Notes: generated from the sequence alone by a model not told the origin. Positions 1 to 8,723 are shown, counted from the first letter of the stretch. The stretch: 64,000 nucleotides of DNA from an uncultured Bacteroidota bacterium (GCA_900545215.1 UQXW01000001.1:62001-126000); one strand, 5' to 3'. Translations and numbers: made by a program.

Positions 1-1
1 C

Positions 2-1558
2 GCTTTTGCGAATATGGAAAGGCTTTTCGGAGCTTTCCCTTTCGAGCGGGTGGGTTACTGCACCACTCCGCAGGGGAGCATGGAGCATGTAGATAATATT
101 GCTTTCGTTCGTTCTCTTGCTTCTTCCTTCTCGCTTTCTTCGCAATCCGTGATGGTGCATGAGTTCGCTCATTCATGGTTCGGCAATCTGATTACTTGCG
201 AAAGTGCGGGCGATATGTGGATAAACGAGGGTTGGACGACTTTCACGGAGAGATTGAGTCTTGAAGCCATGCACGGCAGCGAATATGCAAAGGAACATTT
301 TCGCCAAAAGGCGGAAGAGGTGATTGCGAAGTTGCCTTACCGAGAGGGTGTCTTCGCTTTGTCCGGTGTGGACAGCAGCAGAACGTATTCTTCCACCGTT
401 TACGACAAAGGAGCCTTGGTGGCGATGAGTTTGAAAGCCTATATGGGAGACAGCCTTTTCTATTCGAGTGTGAGAAAACTGTTGAACGATTTTGCTTATT
501 CCAATATAAATTCCCACACCTTGCGGGACAGTCTCTCTTCTTACTCCGGCATCGATTTGACGGACTTTTTCGATTATTACGTTTTTGATACCATCACTCA
601 TCATTTCGCAATATCGGAAGCCGTTTTCGGCAATAATTCCGCAGAGATAAGAATTCGCTCTCGCAGTGCAGTCGATGAGAATGCCGTTTGCGGCAATGCA
701 CGTCTTCCGATTACTTTCATGTCTTCCGATTACAGGCTTTGCAAGCGTACCATCGAAGACGACGGTACGCAGAAGCGGCATACGTTTTCGCTTCCTTTCA
801 CTCCCGTTGCGGCATTCTTGGATATGGAGGAAGAGTTCTTCGATTTGACGACGGATTCCTACAAGAAAATCGGCGAAAGAGGTCTTTACGAGTTCAAGAA
901 CTCTTATAGTCGTGTTTTCGTTCACTCTTGCACCGATAGTTTGCTTGTAAGGAGTACTCTGCATTGGGTGGGAGAGAGTGCAAATGTCGGAAAGCATGGC
1001 GTGGACAGGTTCTCCGACAAGCATTATTGGACGATTGAGGGTGTGAATACGGAGAATGCGGAAGCGGAAGCAAGGTTCTATTATGAGGTGGCGGGTTCCG
1101 ATATTCCCTTCGATGCCTCCCTGTTGACCTCGTATGCTTCCTTGGATTCCCTTATGTTGTTTTATCGTCCGGATATGGGCAGTGAATGGGAGTATGTTGA
1201 GACAGCCGAACCTTCTTCCGGCAGGGGATATATCTCCACGCCTCTTCACAGGGGTGATTACATAATGGCGATTGGCGATAAGGCTGTCGTGGGGCTTGCT
1301 GAACCTGATTCAGGGGAGCAAAGCGGCATAAAGGTTTATCCTCAGCCCGCAACTGGTTGTTTGAATGTGGAGTTTCCGAAGGCGGAGCAGGATTTCGTCA
1401 TTTCTGTTTTCGATACTTTGGGAAGGAAACTCTTTTCCGAAAAAGGAAAGAAGGGTATGGACTGCATGAGGTTTAATTTCAGCCTTCCGAGTGGCGGTTA
1501 TGTGCTTGATTTGAGGCTTGGCGAAAGGTCGATACGTCAAAATTTCGTGGTGAAATAG
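2..1558 (+). CDS. M1-family metallopeptidase with T9SS sorting domain (5' truncated)
   Basis: The frame is open from the window edge, so the N-terminus, including any signal peptide, is missing. The visible part has the M1 (gluzincin) zinc site HEFAH, followed 19 residues later by the Glu of NEGW, the family spacing HExxH-x18-E. A GSMEH segment just upstream corresponds to the GxMEN substrate-binding motif of M1 aminopeptidases. The last ~75 residues (from VYPQPATG to the FVVK end) form a type A T9SS C-terminal sorting domain. I infer an exported, surface-attached or released aminopeptidase that trims peptides outside the cell. The His in place of the usual Asn in GxMEN is a small departure. 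The gene is followed by a sigma-factor gene on the same strand with no clear terminator between them. Confidence 0.85.
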   Translation, partial: AFANMERLFGAFPFERVGYCTTPQGSMEHVDNIAFVRSLASSFSLSSQSVMVHEFAHSWFGNLITCESAGDMWINEGWTTFTERLSLEAMHGSEYAKEHFRQKAEEVIAKLPYREGVFALSGVDSSRTYSSTVYDKGALVAMSLKAYMGDSLFYSSVRKLLNDFAYSNINSHTLRDSLSSYSGIDLTDFFDYYVFDTITHHFAISEAVFGNNSAEIRIRSRSAVDENAVCGNARLPITFMSSDYRLCKRTIEDDGTQKRHTFSLPFTPVAAFLDMEEEFFDLTTDSYKKIGERGLYEFKNSYSRVFVHSCTDSLLVRSTLHWVGESANVGKHGVDRFSDKHYWTIEGVNTENAEAEARFYYEVAGSDIPFDASLLTSYASLDSLMLFYRPDMGSEWEYVETAEPSSGRGYISTPLHRGDYIMAIGDKAVVGLAEPDSGEQSGIKVYPQPATGCLNVEFPKAEQDFVISVFDTLGRKLFSEKGKKGMDCMRFNFSLPSGGYVLDLRLGERSIRQNFVVK

Positions 1559-1619
1559 AAAAAAGTTTCTCCGGATTGTTTACTTTTTCCATTTTTCGTT
1601 GTCTTTCGAGCGAAAGTAT

Positions 1620-2177
1620 ATGGAAGAAAAGAAGGAAATCGTCGAATTGGTGGAACTCTGTCGCAGAAACGACAGGGTGGCTCAGCGTAAGATTTTCGAG
1701 AGGTACAAAGGCGTTATGTTCTCGATTTGCAAACGCTACATGCGAAGTTCCGCCGATGCGGAAGATGCCTTGATTTCGGGCTTTACCAATGCGTTTCTGA
1801 AAATGGATTCGTACAACGGCAGCGGGACTTTCGGCAGTTGGCTGAAAGCCATAATTGTAAACAACTGCATAAACCTCTATAAGCAAGAGCTGAGACGCAA
1901 TCAGGTGGAACGAGGGGAAGAAAGAGAGGAGTTCGTCGAAGAGCTTGAGATGGAGGACAGGTTTTCGACAGATGAGTTGTATGATGCGATAAATTCCTTG
2001 GACGAAAGGTACAGAACGGTGTTCAACATGGTTGTCGTAGATGGTTACAAATATGCGGAGGTTGCCGAATGTTTGAATTCAAAGGTCGAAATCGTTAAGA
2101 CGATTCTTTATAGAGCGAAGCAGAAATTGAAGATGTATTTAACTGAAACGGAGAAGAGAAAGGAGAGTAAGTCATGA
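1620..2177 (+). CDS. ECF-type RNA polymerase sigma factor
   Basis: The protein (~185 aa) has the two-domain ECF sigma-70 layout. Region 2 is near the N-terminus, around FERYKGVMFSICKRYM, with the acidic DAEDA core-binding stretch. Region 4 is in the second half, around LDERYRTVFNMVVVDGYKYAEVAE, followed by a helix-turn-helix. I chose the ATG at 1620; the frame also extends to an upstream TTG at 1599. The stop overlaps the ATG of the next gene (ATGA), so the two are translationally coupled. That partner is a one-pass membrane protein, which suggests it acts as the anti-sigma or signal receptor. The arrangement is repeated at 17351-18779. The target regulon cannot be read from the sequence. Confidence 0.85.
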   Translation: MEEKKEIVELVELCRRNDRVAQRKIFERYKGVMFSICKRYMRSSADAEDALISGFTNAFLKMDSYNGSGTFGSWLKAIIVNNCINLYKQELRRNQVERGEEREEFVEELEMEDRFSTDELYDAINSLDERYRTVFNMVVVDGYKYAEVAECLNSKVEIVKTILYRAKQKLKMYLTETEKRKESKS

Positions 2178-3055
2178 AGTTGGACGAATTGTTCAGAAGC
2201 AGGTTGCATGATGCCGAAGCAGAGGTGCCGAATGGCGTTTGGGATAAGTTGGAAGCGGGATTGAACGAGGCAATGCCGCAATCGGCTGATGCTGCTCACT
2301 CTTCCGGAACATCGCTTGCCTCTTCGGCAAAGTTTTCGGCAGTGGTCGGAAAAACCATTGCGGGCATTGCATTGGCGGCTTTTGCCGGCGGAGGTGTTTA
2401 TCTGTTGAACAGGAGCGAAGTAAAGGAGAAAAAGCCGATTGCAAAGCCGGAAACAAGGATTGTGGAAACCGTGCAGAACACGCCGGAAGCCGAGACGGAA
2501 AAAACGATTGAAGTTCCGAAAAAACGAAACGCCGTTTCAATTTCGCCGAACGCCGATTTATTTTTCTCAAACGCCGTTTCTGAAATCGGAAACGAAGAGA
2601 TGGTGAAAGGGGAGGAGAAAGAGGTTGACCATGTTGCCGAAACGGTGCTGTCTCCCGCAGCAACTGCGGTGCAGAGCGAAAGCATATCGCCGGCAAAGCC
2701 CGTGAAACAGCAACGGCATGAGCAGAGCGTGCCGCAAAAAGAGGTTTGTGAAGCGAAACCGCAGGAAAGACAACGGGCGGAGGCGGCTTTCGAGCCTGCA
2801 ATCGGCATACCGAACCTTGTGTCTCCGAATAATGACGGCATAAACGACCGTTTCGAGATACGCAACATCGAGAAATATCCCGATAACGAACTTGTCATTT
2901 TCGACAGAAGGGGAAAGGTGGTTTTCCGAGCGGTTTCATACCCCAACGATTGGGCTGCGGAAGGGCTTGCGGACGGTGTATATTTCTATCGTTTTGCTGT
3001 GAGAGAAGGCTCGAAACAGAAAATATTCACGGGAAATATCAACGTGATGAGATAA
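2174..3055 (+). CDS. One-pass membrane protein with periplasmic CHU_C (gliding/T9SS type B-like) domain; candidate anti-sigma
   Basis: The protein (293 aa) has a cytoplasmic head of ~55 residues with a conserved pattern (LFRSRLHDAE...VPNGVWDKLEAGL), a single hydrophobic helix at about residues 61-78, a charged and proline-rich linker to ~210, and a C-terminal domain at 212-293. That last domain has the CHU_C signature: SPNNDGINDRF, then IFDRRGKVVF, then DGVYFYRF. CHU_C domains normally end very large secreted or gliding-associated proteins as type B T9SS signals, so finding one on a small inner-membrane protein coupled to a sigma factor is unusual. I infer an anti-sigma or sensor role; no known anti-sigma domain is recognisable. 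The linker around residues 117-136 contains a dispersed repeat found elsewhere in the window. A paralogue of the same architecture lies at 17940-18779. Confidence 0.7.
   Translation: MKLDELFRSRLHDAEAEVPNGVWDKLEAGLNEAMPQSADAAHSSGTSLASSAKFSAVVGKTIAGIALAAFAGGGVYLLNRSEVKEKKPIAKPETRIVETVQNTPEAETEKTIEVPKKRNAVSISPNADLFFSNAVSEIGNEEMVKGEEKEVDHVAETVLSPAATAVQSESISPAKPVKQQRHEQSVPQKEVCEAKPQERQRAEAAFEPAIGIPNLVSPNNDGINDRFEIRNIEKYPDNELVIFDRRGKVVFRAVSYPNDWAAEGLADGVYFYRFAVREGSKQKIFTGNINVMR
2524..2580 (+). repeat. Dispersed CGCCG repeat, in frame inside a coding region
   Basis: A 13-base palindrome (GAAACG-C-CGTTTC, 2526-2538) is followed by a second block. The 28 bases at 2551-2578 match 33738-33765 at 26 of 28 positions, and both are read in the same codon phase, giving LF-F/S-SNAV in both proteins. 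Confidence 0.6.
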
Positions 3056-3177
3056 AATCCGATTTTTATTTCGCTGGCAACCAAAAGGCTACGCCAAACG
3101 GGCGAAAAAAAGTGTATGAAACCCTCTTTCATTAGGTTCAATATCCGTAATATTGCAAAAAAATTGGAGTGGATATA

Positions 3178-3564
3178 ATGAAAGCACAGACAAAGAAACA
3201 TTTGATTAAGAGCTACCAGAATTTACCGCAGGAGGCAAGAGATATGTTCGATGCCCAATATGGCGAAGGTTACGCCGATGCTGCCCAAAAGATAACCAAA
3301 CCCGACGGTTCTTCTCTTTATGTCGTGCCTTTGGAAACAGAAGACGCGGTTTACATGGTTAAAGTCGATGTCGTTGTGGATTCCAAGTTCACGGAAGAGG
3401 AATTCGATAAGGAAATCCTCGGTTCATCGAAGAATGATGAGGAGATAGCAGGAGAAAGCGAGGAAGAGGAGGAAGAAACTCAGGGAAAAGAAAAATTCGT
3501 TCTCAATCACGGAGATTATTCCGAGGTTGAAGAAGCGGAAGAACCCAAGGAAGAATTGGAGTAG
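3178..3564 (+). CDS. Small acidic protein of unknown function
   Basis: The protein (~128 aa) starts with a basic stretch (MKAQTKKHLIKSYQ), has a central segment with alternating hydrophobic residues that could be beta strands (SLYVVPLETEDAVYMVKVDVVVDS), and ends in a very acidic tail with a run of glutamates. I chose the ATG at 3178 because a GGAG lies 8 bases upstream; a GTG at 3169 is also in frame. There is no signal peptide or membrane segment, so it is probably cytoplasmic. I do not recognise the family. It is followed by a strong terminator and faces the convergent O-antigen ligase gene. Confidence 0.65.
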   Translation: MKAQTKKHLIKSYQNLPQEARDMFDAQYGEGYADAAQKITKPDGSSLYVVPLETEDAVYMVKVDVVVDSKFTEEEFDKEILGSSKNDEEIAGESEEEEEETQGKEKFVLNHGDYSEVEEAEEPKEELE

Positions 3565-3592
3565 AGGAAAGATAGCCGACCATAATGAGGAA

Positions 3593-3626
3593 GAGGGAAT
3601 CAGACTTGTTCGATTCCCTCTTTTTT
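3593..3626 (+). terminator. Rho-independent terminator
   Basis: GAGGGAATC and GATTCCCTC form a 9-bp stem around a ~10-base loop, followed by six T. It ends the plus-strand gene at 3178-3564 and overlaps the last codons of the convergent minus-strand gene. Confidence 0.85.
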
Positions 3627-4814
3627 CTTGTCCTTATGCGTGATTGCATATAACCAACAGAAAGCGAAGCTGCAGAAATGCACTCCTGCCTGACGCTCCA
3701 AAGAAGATTCGGTCATCATCAGCAAGCCTATTATGGCAAGCCCTGCCAATAGAGCGAAATACTTTCTTTCCCATAGCCGCAAAGCGAAGCAGACAAACAC
3801 TGCAACCAAGCACGCCAAGCCCAAGACACCGATGGCAACCGTTGTTTGAAGAAACTGATTGTGAGCATTGAGGTAACGCTTAAAGCCTATTTGTTCATCT
3901 GAATGCATTTTCGTTAAAACATCTTTGGTATCTCCGGTACCATATCCCCAAACAGGAGAATTCATTATCGATTTGTTGAGGACATAATAGTATATCGTTA
4001 ATCTTGATTCGGAGGAACTACTTGCGGATTTGGGTATCGACCGCTCGAAAGGCAGGCGGGACATTGCTCCCACAAAAGCCACGTTTCCGATAACGTATGC
4101 TATGAACAGTAATGCGAGCAAAATGTTTCTCTTGCGGAACAAATGGAAAAGTATAATCAAGTCTGCAACTGCAATTCCTATTGAACCCACTCTGCTGTCC
4201 AAGAGTATAAGAAGTGTATTGAAGAAACATATCAGACAACTCTTTATGATGATTACGCCTTTGTCGCTTATGCGGAGAAAATGCAGAGGATTGAAAAAGG
4301 TAAGAATAGCTGCAATGCAGGTTTCTGTCGCCAAATAGTTCGGAGCATATTTTGCTGACAGATAAATGTACATAATGCGTCTGAAATTGAATGTTTCAGC
4401 ATGCATGTTTCGCAGTATGGCTGAAATAAGAAGGCAAGAAAGCACTATCGTAATGCCGGTGATGAATGCCGAAGCGTAAATCCATAAGCGTTTTTTTGTC
4501 AGGTATTCCCGTGGAATGAAGCAGAAAAGGAAAGGTATCAGTATCAGAGGCAATTTGATTTGCAAATCCATCATACCGTATGCCGTATTGCTGCTCCAAA
4601 GCATGCCTATGCAATAGAGAATGTAAAGCGTAGCCAACCAAAACAGCGGATTGCGTAAATCGAATATTTGTTTGGCGGTATATTTGCAGCGGAATAATTC
4701 ACCGCTTGCCAACAAAATCAAAGCCAAAAGCATTATGGAAATGCTCTTGAAGAAAGGTGGCAAAGCGATGCAAAAACCGCAAAATACCAATGCGAGAAAA
4801 ATAAGTCTGTGCAA
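3600..4814 (-). CDS. O-antigen ligase family membrane protein (Wzy_C/WaaL type)
   Basis: The protein (~404 aa) is highly hydrophobic with about ten to twelve membrane spans. It has a large soluble loop near residues 245-320 containing the polar NAHNQFLQ motif, which matches the conserved H/N region of the O-antigen ligase/polymerase superfamily (PF04932). Members join or polymerise lipid-linked glycans at the periplasmic face of the inner membrane. The gene stands alone, about 28 kb from the polysaccharide locus on the other strand, which fits a WaaL-type ligase serving all O-antigens. The start is uncertain: the frame opens only at a TTG (4814), and a plausible ATG-led N-terminus just upstream (4896) lies in another frame, with a five-T run at the junction. 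A frameshift or sequencing error there is possible. Confidence 0.8.
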   Translation of the reverse strand: MHRLIFLALVFCGFCIALPPFFKSISIMLLALILLASGELFRCKYTAKQIFDLRNPLFWLATLYILYCIGMLWSSNTAYGMMDLQIKLPLILIPFLFCFIPREYLTKKRLWIYASAFITGITIVLSCLLISAILRNMHAETFNFRRIMYIYLSAKYAPNYLATETCIAAILTFFNPLHFLRISDKGVIIIKSCLICFFNTLLILLDSRVGSIGIAVADLIILFHLFRKRNILLALLFIAYVIGNVAFVGAMSRLPFERSIPKSASSSSESRLTIYYYVLNKSIMNSPVWGYGTGDTKDVLTKMHSDEQIGFKRYLNAHNQFLQTTVAIGVLGLACLVAVFVCFALRLWERKYFALLAGLAIIGLLMMTESSLERQAGVHFCSFAFCWLYAITHKDKKKEGIEQV

Positions 4815-4941
4815 AAGTCGTCAATGTCTTCATATCGGATTGATGTATAATACTGGCGTTTTCTGAAAATATTGTTTCTATCTCTTCTTTCATCACGAAC
4901 TTCCATTCGTGTGAACGGAAGAAAGTATATGATTAAAACAA

Positions 4942-4979
4942 AAAAAGATAGAGAAGAAACGTATTCTCTCTATCTTTTT
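4942..4979. terminator. Bidirectional terminator downstream of the OmpA-family gene
   Basis: A perfect 13-bp stem (AAAAAGATAGAGA at 4942-4954 with its complement at 4967-4979) is flanked by A and T runs, so it can terminate transcription on either strand. It lies 25 bases past the stop of the minus-strand OmpA gene. Confidence 0.8.
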
Positions 4980-5003
4980 GCCGAATTGCTTCGTTATCGT
5001 TGC

Positions 5004-6176
5004 TTACTTCTTGATGATGGCTGCACGGTTCATGTAAGCTTTACCGCTGAACGGTTGTTCTTTGCAGCCTTTGTAATCTATTTTCAAGCGATTCTTGTCA
5101 ACGCCCAAGTTAACCAAGTAGTTGTAAACAGATTCCGCTCTTTCTTTACTCAAAGCGTCGTTACGCTCAGCACTACCTGTTTCCTTATCTGCGTATCCGG
5201 TGATGGTGAAAACGTCTTTTCCTTTATCTGCCTTGATGGCTTCAGCCAAGAACTTCAAGTTCTCTTGGTTCTTATCGGAGATTTTGCTCTCGCCCAAGCG
5301 GAAGAAGATTGACAAAGACTGATTTGTGGTAGGTGCATACGCTGCTTTCGCCTTGCGTTCTGCCTCCATGGCAGCCTCTTTCGCTTTTTTCTCCTTATCT
5401 ACGGCTGCTTTCAATCTGTTGATTTCTGCTTCGTCTTCAGCTATTGTCTTGTTACCGTTTTCAACGTCTTTTTCCAATGCAGCAATCTTGTTCTTGTATT
5501 GGTCGTGGTCGATATAACCGAACGTTCTCTTCGTAGGGATTTTGTAAGTCGCTCCAATGCTTGCGTCCCATAGCAATCCGAACCTGCTATACTTTGGCAA
5601 ATTATCGAAATCTTGGGTAACCAATGTTGTCTTTATCTCCAAATTCGCGTCCCATGCTTCGCATAGTCTGAATCTGTTTTGCAAACCGCCCGTGAAAGCG
5701 TATTCTCCGTTCCAGCCATCCTTGGCATCGGTCGTTGAACTTGCGTATCCGAAACCTCCAAACAAGACTGCGTTATAAAATCTGTCGCTTTTGTATCCGC
5801 AAATCCAGTTCGTGAGATTTGCCATAACGTCTGCATGAACGTAAAGATAGTTCCAATCGTTTTGAACTTCCGCATCGTCGAACGTTGTCATGGAATAACC
5901 TTGGAATTGTACTCTTCCTCCGAAGATAGGGGTAATCCATTTGCCCACAGCCACGTTAAAGCCGATGTTCATACGGTCTCCGAAACTTCCTTTGTTCAAT
6001 TCCTTGTCCGTTCTTGTCAATTTCTGGAACAACTGTCCGCTTACGCCTGCGGAAATCTCCCAATTATCGATGAAACGGTTCGTTTCAAAACCTGCGTGTC
6101 TCAACACAGTCTTTTCTTGTGCATTTGCCGACAAAAACAGCATGAATGCCGAAATGCAAAATATTACTTTCTTCAT
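5004..6176 (-). CDS. OmpA-family outer membrane protein
   Basis: The protein (390 aa) begins with a clear signal peptide (MKKVIFCISAFMLFLSANAQ), followed by a ~200-residue region with alternating hydrophobic strands typical of an outer-membrane beta barrel. A lysine/glutamate-rich coiled coil follows at about 215-275. The C-terminal OmpA peptidoglycan-binding domain covers about 280-390, with the TGYADKETGSAERNDALSKERAESVYNYL core. The domain should tether the outer membrane to the cell wall. The gene has its own TAnnTTTG promoter ~90 bases upstream and a perfect bidirectional terminator downstream, consistent with an abundant single-gene transcript. It is divergent from the secreted deiminase gene at 6359. 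Confidence 0.9.
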   Translation of the reverse strand: MKKVIFCISAFMLFLSANAQEKTVLRHAGFETNRFIDNWEISAGVSGQLFQKLTRTDKELNKGSFGDRMNIGFNVAVGKWITPIFGGRVQFQGYSMTTFDDAEVQNDWNYLYVHADVMANLTNWICGYKSDRFYNAVLFGGFGYASSTTDAKDGWNGEYAFTGGLQNRFRLCEAWDANLEIKTTLVTQDFDNLPKYSRFGLLWDASIGATYKIPTKRTFGYIDHDQYKNKIAALEKDVENGNKTIAEDEAEINRLKAAVDKEKKAKEAAMEAERKAKAAYAPTTNQSLSIFFRLGESKISDKNQENLKFLAEAIKADKGKDVFTITGYADKETGSAERNDALSKERAESVYNYLVNLGVDKNRLKIDYKGCKEQPFSGKAYMNRAAIIKK

Positions 6177-6263
6177 AACAATTTGATATATTTTCTCATT
6201 TTGTACTCATTTCCTTATTTCCTTATTCCTGATTACTCTAACGTCTCAACTCGAATAATGTTG

Positions 6264-6271
6264 CAAAGATA
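6264..6271 (-). promoter_or_regulatory. Bacteroidota -7 promoter element for the OmpA gene
   Basis: Read on the minus strand, the site is TATCTTTG, matching TAnnTTTG, ~90 bases before the ATG. A -33 TTTG is not clear at the expected distance. Confidence 0.55.
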
Positions 6272-6358
6272 CAATCTTTTTTCAATCTACACATATTTTT
6301 CATGTAATTTTTTCGCTCGGCGTACGTTCCCAAGTAAATCACATAAAAGTCAAGTACA

Positions 6359-8452
6359 ATGAGAAAATTCACATTTTTAGTTTACGTATGCTGTTTGGGT
6401 CTTGCGTTTGCAGGCTTCGGACAGACGGGTTTGCTGCAAAAACAGCAAAAGGCAGCCGAAATGAAAGGCAAGATGTCGCCCGAGGAGTTGAATACATATT
6501 ATAGAGGTATTCATTCGAGAGTTCCTATGAAGAGAAGTCTTCCGCAAAACATCTTCAAAGCAAAATCGAACGATAACGGAGTGAAAACGCCTCTCGAAGT
6601 TCCAGAGGATATGATATTCCCTATCGAAAGTGATGAGGTGCAGGCTATTCTCATGACATGGATATACGATACCTACACGGTCTCCGGCAACGAACCTGCG
6701 GAGGAATTGTTCGAGGGTCAGGGTATGTCGTATTATTCCGATTCATACGAGTTGGTGCCGGTCGTTTCAACGCCCGATGTTTCTGCCACAAGCAGCTATG
6801 CGAAGTTGTTTGCCAAGTTGGCTGACGGCATTCAGCGGCATGCTCAGGTTTGGATAAACATACGTTCCGCCGAAGACAGTATCGCAATCAAGGATTTCAT
6901 GACGCAAAGAGGCACTCCGTTGACCAATTATCGTTTCTTCATCAACCCGGGCAACTCTTTCTGGTACAGAGACTGCGGTCCTGTTGCTTTCTACTACGGA
7001 GAGCAGGACAGCATAGGCTTCATGGATTTCGAATACTATGGTGGCAGACCGCTGGACGACCAAATCGCCAAACGCATAGGAGAACAAGCCGGCTTCCGTG
7101 TCTTTACCAATACCATAGAATATGAGGGCGGAAACATACTTCTCGATGGTGTGGGAAGTTTGTTCACTTCCGATGCGGTTTATGAGTTGAACCAAGACAC
7201 CTACGGGCTTTACTATTTGGATTCTTCAAGCCCTTACGGTTACAATGTGCAGAGCAAGCCATCGTTAAGCAACAGTCAGGTGCGGGATTCCCTTATGCAC
7301 TTGTTGAATCTTTCACGCTGCGTTGTCCTTCCGGCTTTGAAGTATGACGGAGGCACAGGGCATATAGACCTTTACTGCGACATGTGGGACGAAACAAGTT
7401 TCGTATCGACCAAACACCCTTCCTCCATGGCGAACCTCTCGGATCCGAGAAGGGTGGAAAGCAACATGGACTTGCTTTGCAATTTGGAAACCATTTTCGG
7501 TTCGAAGTACCACAACACGAGGATACCTCTTCCTGCCAAAAACAACGGTTCGTGGTACTCTTCGCAGAGCGAATACAACAGGAACTACACTCGTTCTTAC
7601 TCGAACCACACTTTCGTCAACGATGCAATCATGCAGCCGGTCTTCTATGACGAATCCCTCAGCGGTTCGAGAAGAGGCGATGTCGATGGCAACAAAGCGG
7701 CAATCGAGATAATGAAACAACGTTACCCGGGCTATGAATTCGAAGAAATAGACGTCAGGGAATTTGACGGCTTCGGCGGAGCAATCCACTGCATCACCAA
7801 ACAAATACCTGCGGAAAACCCTGTCAGAATATACCATGACCCTGTCAGATGGTGGAATACCGCAAGCAATGCGTCGGCTCCCACATACAGGGTTATAGCA
7901 CAAAACCGCAGCGGCATAGCTTCCGCATCCGTTTTCTATCGCACGAGCGGCGAGACAGCATGGCAGGAAGCCGTACTCACGGCTGACGAAGGCAATATGT
8001 TCACTGCCCAAATCAATCTTCCGGAAACGACGAGAGATACCCTCGAATACTACATTTCCGCGACTTCAAACAACGGAAAAACCATCACCAAGCCCATGAC
8101 CGCACCTAAAGGCTTCTATACGACAGTCTATGGCAGTGATGTGAACGGTATAAGCGAAGAAAGCGTTTATGCATCTTTGAACACACTTCCCGCAAGCGAA
8201 TTGGAAGGTATAGGACAGGTTTATCCCAACCCTGCGAACGACATGGCACAAATCGCTTTCTCCGAAGAACTATCCGCAGATGTGAACATAAAATTGGTGA
8301 ACGCCAAAGGACAGGTTCTTTTGTTCGACAAGGTGAAGAGAGGAGACACAAATCTCAGAATAGACGTGTCGAAATTGAAATCCGGCATCTATTGGCTCAT
8401 CTTTAATTCCGACAACGGCTCGGCAGCACGAAAAGTCGTGGTGAACAGATAG
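6359..8452 (+). CDS. Secreted peptidylarginine/agmatine deiminase-family enzyme with T9SS domain
   Basis: The protein (697 aa) has a signal peptide (residues ~1-22). The catalytic domain (~80-490) is of the Porphyromonas-type deiminase family (PAD_porph, shared with agmatine deiminases). The expected residues are present: Asp205 in WYRDCGP, His335 and Asp337 in GGTGHIDLY, and Cys478 in FGGAIHCIT. A ~100-residue beta-rich domain follows. The last ~80 residues (from VYPNPAND) are a T9SS type A sorting domain ending in RKVVVNR. Family chemistry is hydrolysis of a guanidinium group, giving citrulline from arginine or carbamoylputrescine from agmatine. Export through T9SS makes an extracellular peptidylarginine deiminase, as known in Porphyromonas gingivalis, the more interesting reading. 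Substrate cannot be settled from sequence alone. A hairpin follows the stop. Confidence 0.85.
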   Translation: MRKFTFLVYVCCLGLAFAGFGQTGLLQKQQKAAEMKGKMSPEELNTYYRGIHSRVPMKRSLPQNIFKAKSNDNGVKTPLEVPEDMIFPIESDEVQAILMTWIYDTYTVSGNEPAEELFEGQGMSYYSDSYELVPVVSTPDVSATSSYAKLFAKLADGIQRHAQVWINIRSAEDSIAIKDFMTQRGTPLTNYRFFINPGNSFWYRDCGPVAFYYGEQDSIGFMDFEYYGGRPLDDQIAKRIGEQAGFRVFTNTIEYEGGNILLDGVGSLFTSDAVYELNQDTYGLYYLDSSSPYGYNVQSKPSLSNSQVRDSLMHLLNLSRCVVLPALKYDGGTGHIDLYCDMWDETSFVSTKHPSSMANLSDPRRVESNMDLLCNLETIFGSKYHNTRIPLPAKNNGSWYSSQSEYNRNYTRSYSNHTFVNDAIMQPVFYDESLSGSRRGDVDGNKAAIEIMKQRYPGYEFEEIDVREFDGFGGAIHCITKQIPAENPVRIYHDPVRWWNTASNASAPTYRVIAQNRSGIASASVFYRTSGETAWQEAVLTADEGNMFTAQINLPETTRDTLEYYISATSNNGKTITKPMTAPKGFYTTVYGSDVNGISEESVYASLNTLPASELEGIGQVYPNPANDMAQIAFSEELSADVNIKLVNAKGQVLLFDKVKRGDTNLRIDVSKLKSGIYWLIFNSDNGSAARKVVVNR

Positions 8453-8465
8453 CCTTACTCTCGAT

Positions 8466-8505
8466 GTAACGAAGTCCGCAGTTCTCGAACTGCGGGCTTC
8501 GTTAC
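8466..8505 (+). terminator. Strong hairpin after the deiminase gene
   Basis: GTAACGAAG-x-CCGCAGTT pairs with AACTGCGG-x-CTTCGTTAC around a CTCG loop, about 17 bp with one mismatch. It probably ends the deiminase transcript. There is no T-run, so it may act with Rho or stabilise the 3' end. Confidence 0.6.
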
Positions 8506-8585
8506 TTATATCGCCCAAGCCGCCGAAAATCTTTTTCCTATTTTGAAAAGCAAACACCGTTTCATGAAATTGAAATGGCGGAAGA

Positions 8586-8625
8586 ATTTTTTCTTTCGGC
8601 GATTTATTTTTGCGGAACGGCGTTT
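8586..8625 (+). repeat. Dispersed CGCCG repeat, intergenic copy
   Basis: The 25 bases at 8586-8610 match 33727-33751 (inside a glycosyltransferase gene) at 24 of 25 positions. They are followed by GGAACGGCGTTTT, which carries the family's CGGCG core. Confidence 0.6.
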
Positions 8626-8691
8626 TGGTCGAGGGGTGTTTTTATCGGTTGGCGGAATATGGTTTTGCGGCTTTTAAAATGGGTGCTTGAA

Positions 8692-8723
8692 TTTGGCTTG
8701 TTCGATAAAAAGTGCTATCTTTG
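8692..8723 (+). promoter_or_regulatory. Bacteroidota promoter for the aminotransferase gene
   Basis: TTTG at 8692-8695 is followed, 20 bases on, by TATCTTTG at 8716-8723. This matches the -33/-7 consensus and implies a 5' leader of about 170 bases. Confidence 0.7.

Noticed and set aside
173..1249. A 358-codon open frame on the minus strand
   Set aside because: It is antisense to the M1 peptidase with its zinc site and T9SS domain; its own sequence is Arg/Ile-rich with no motif.
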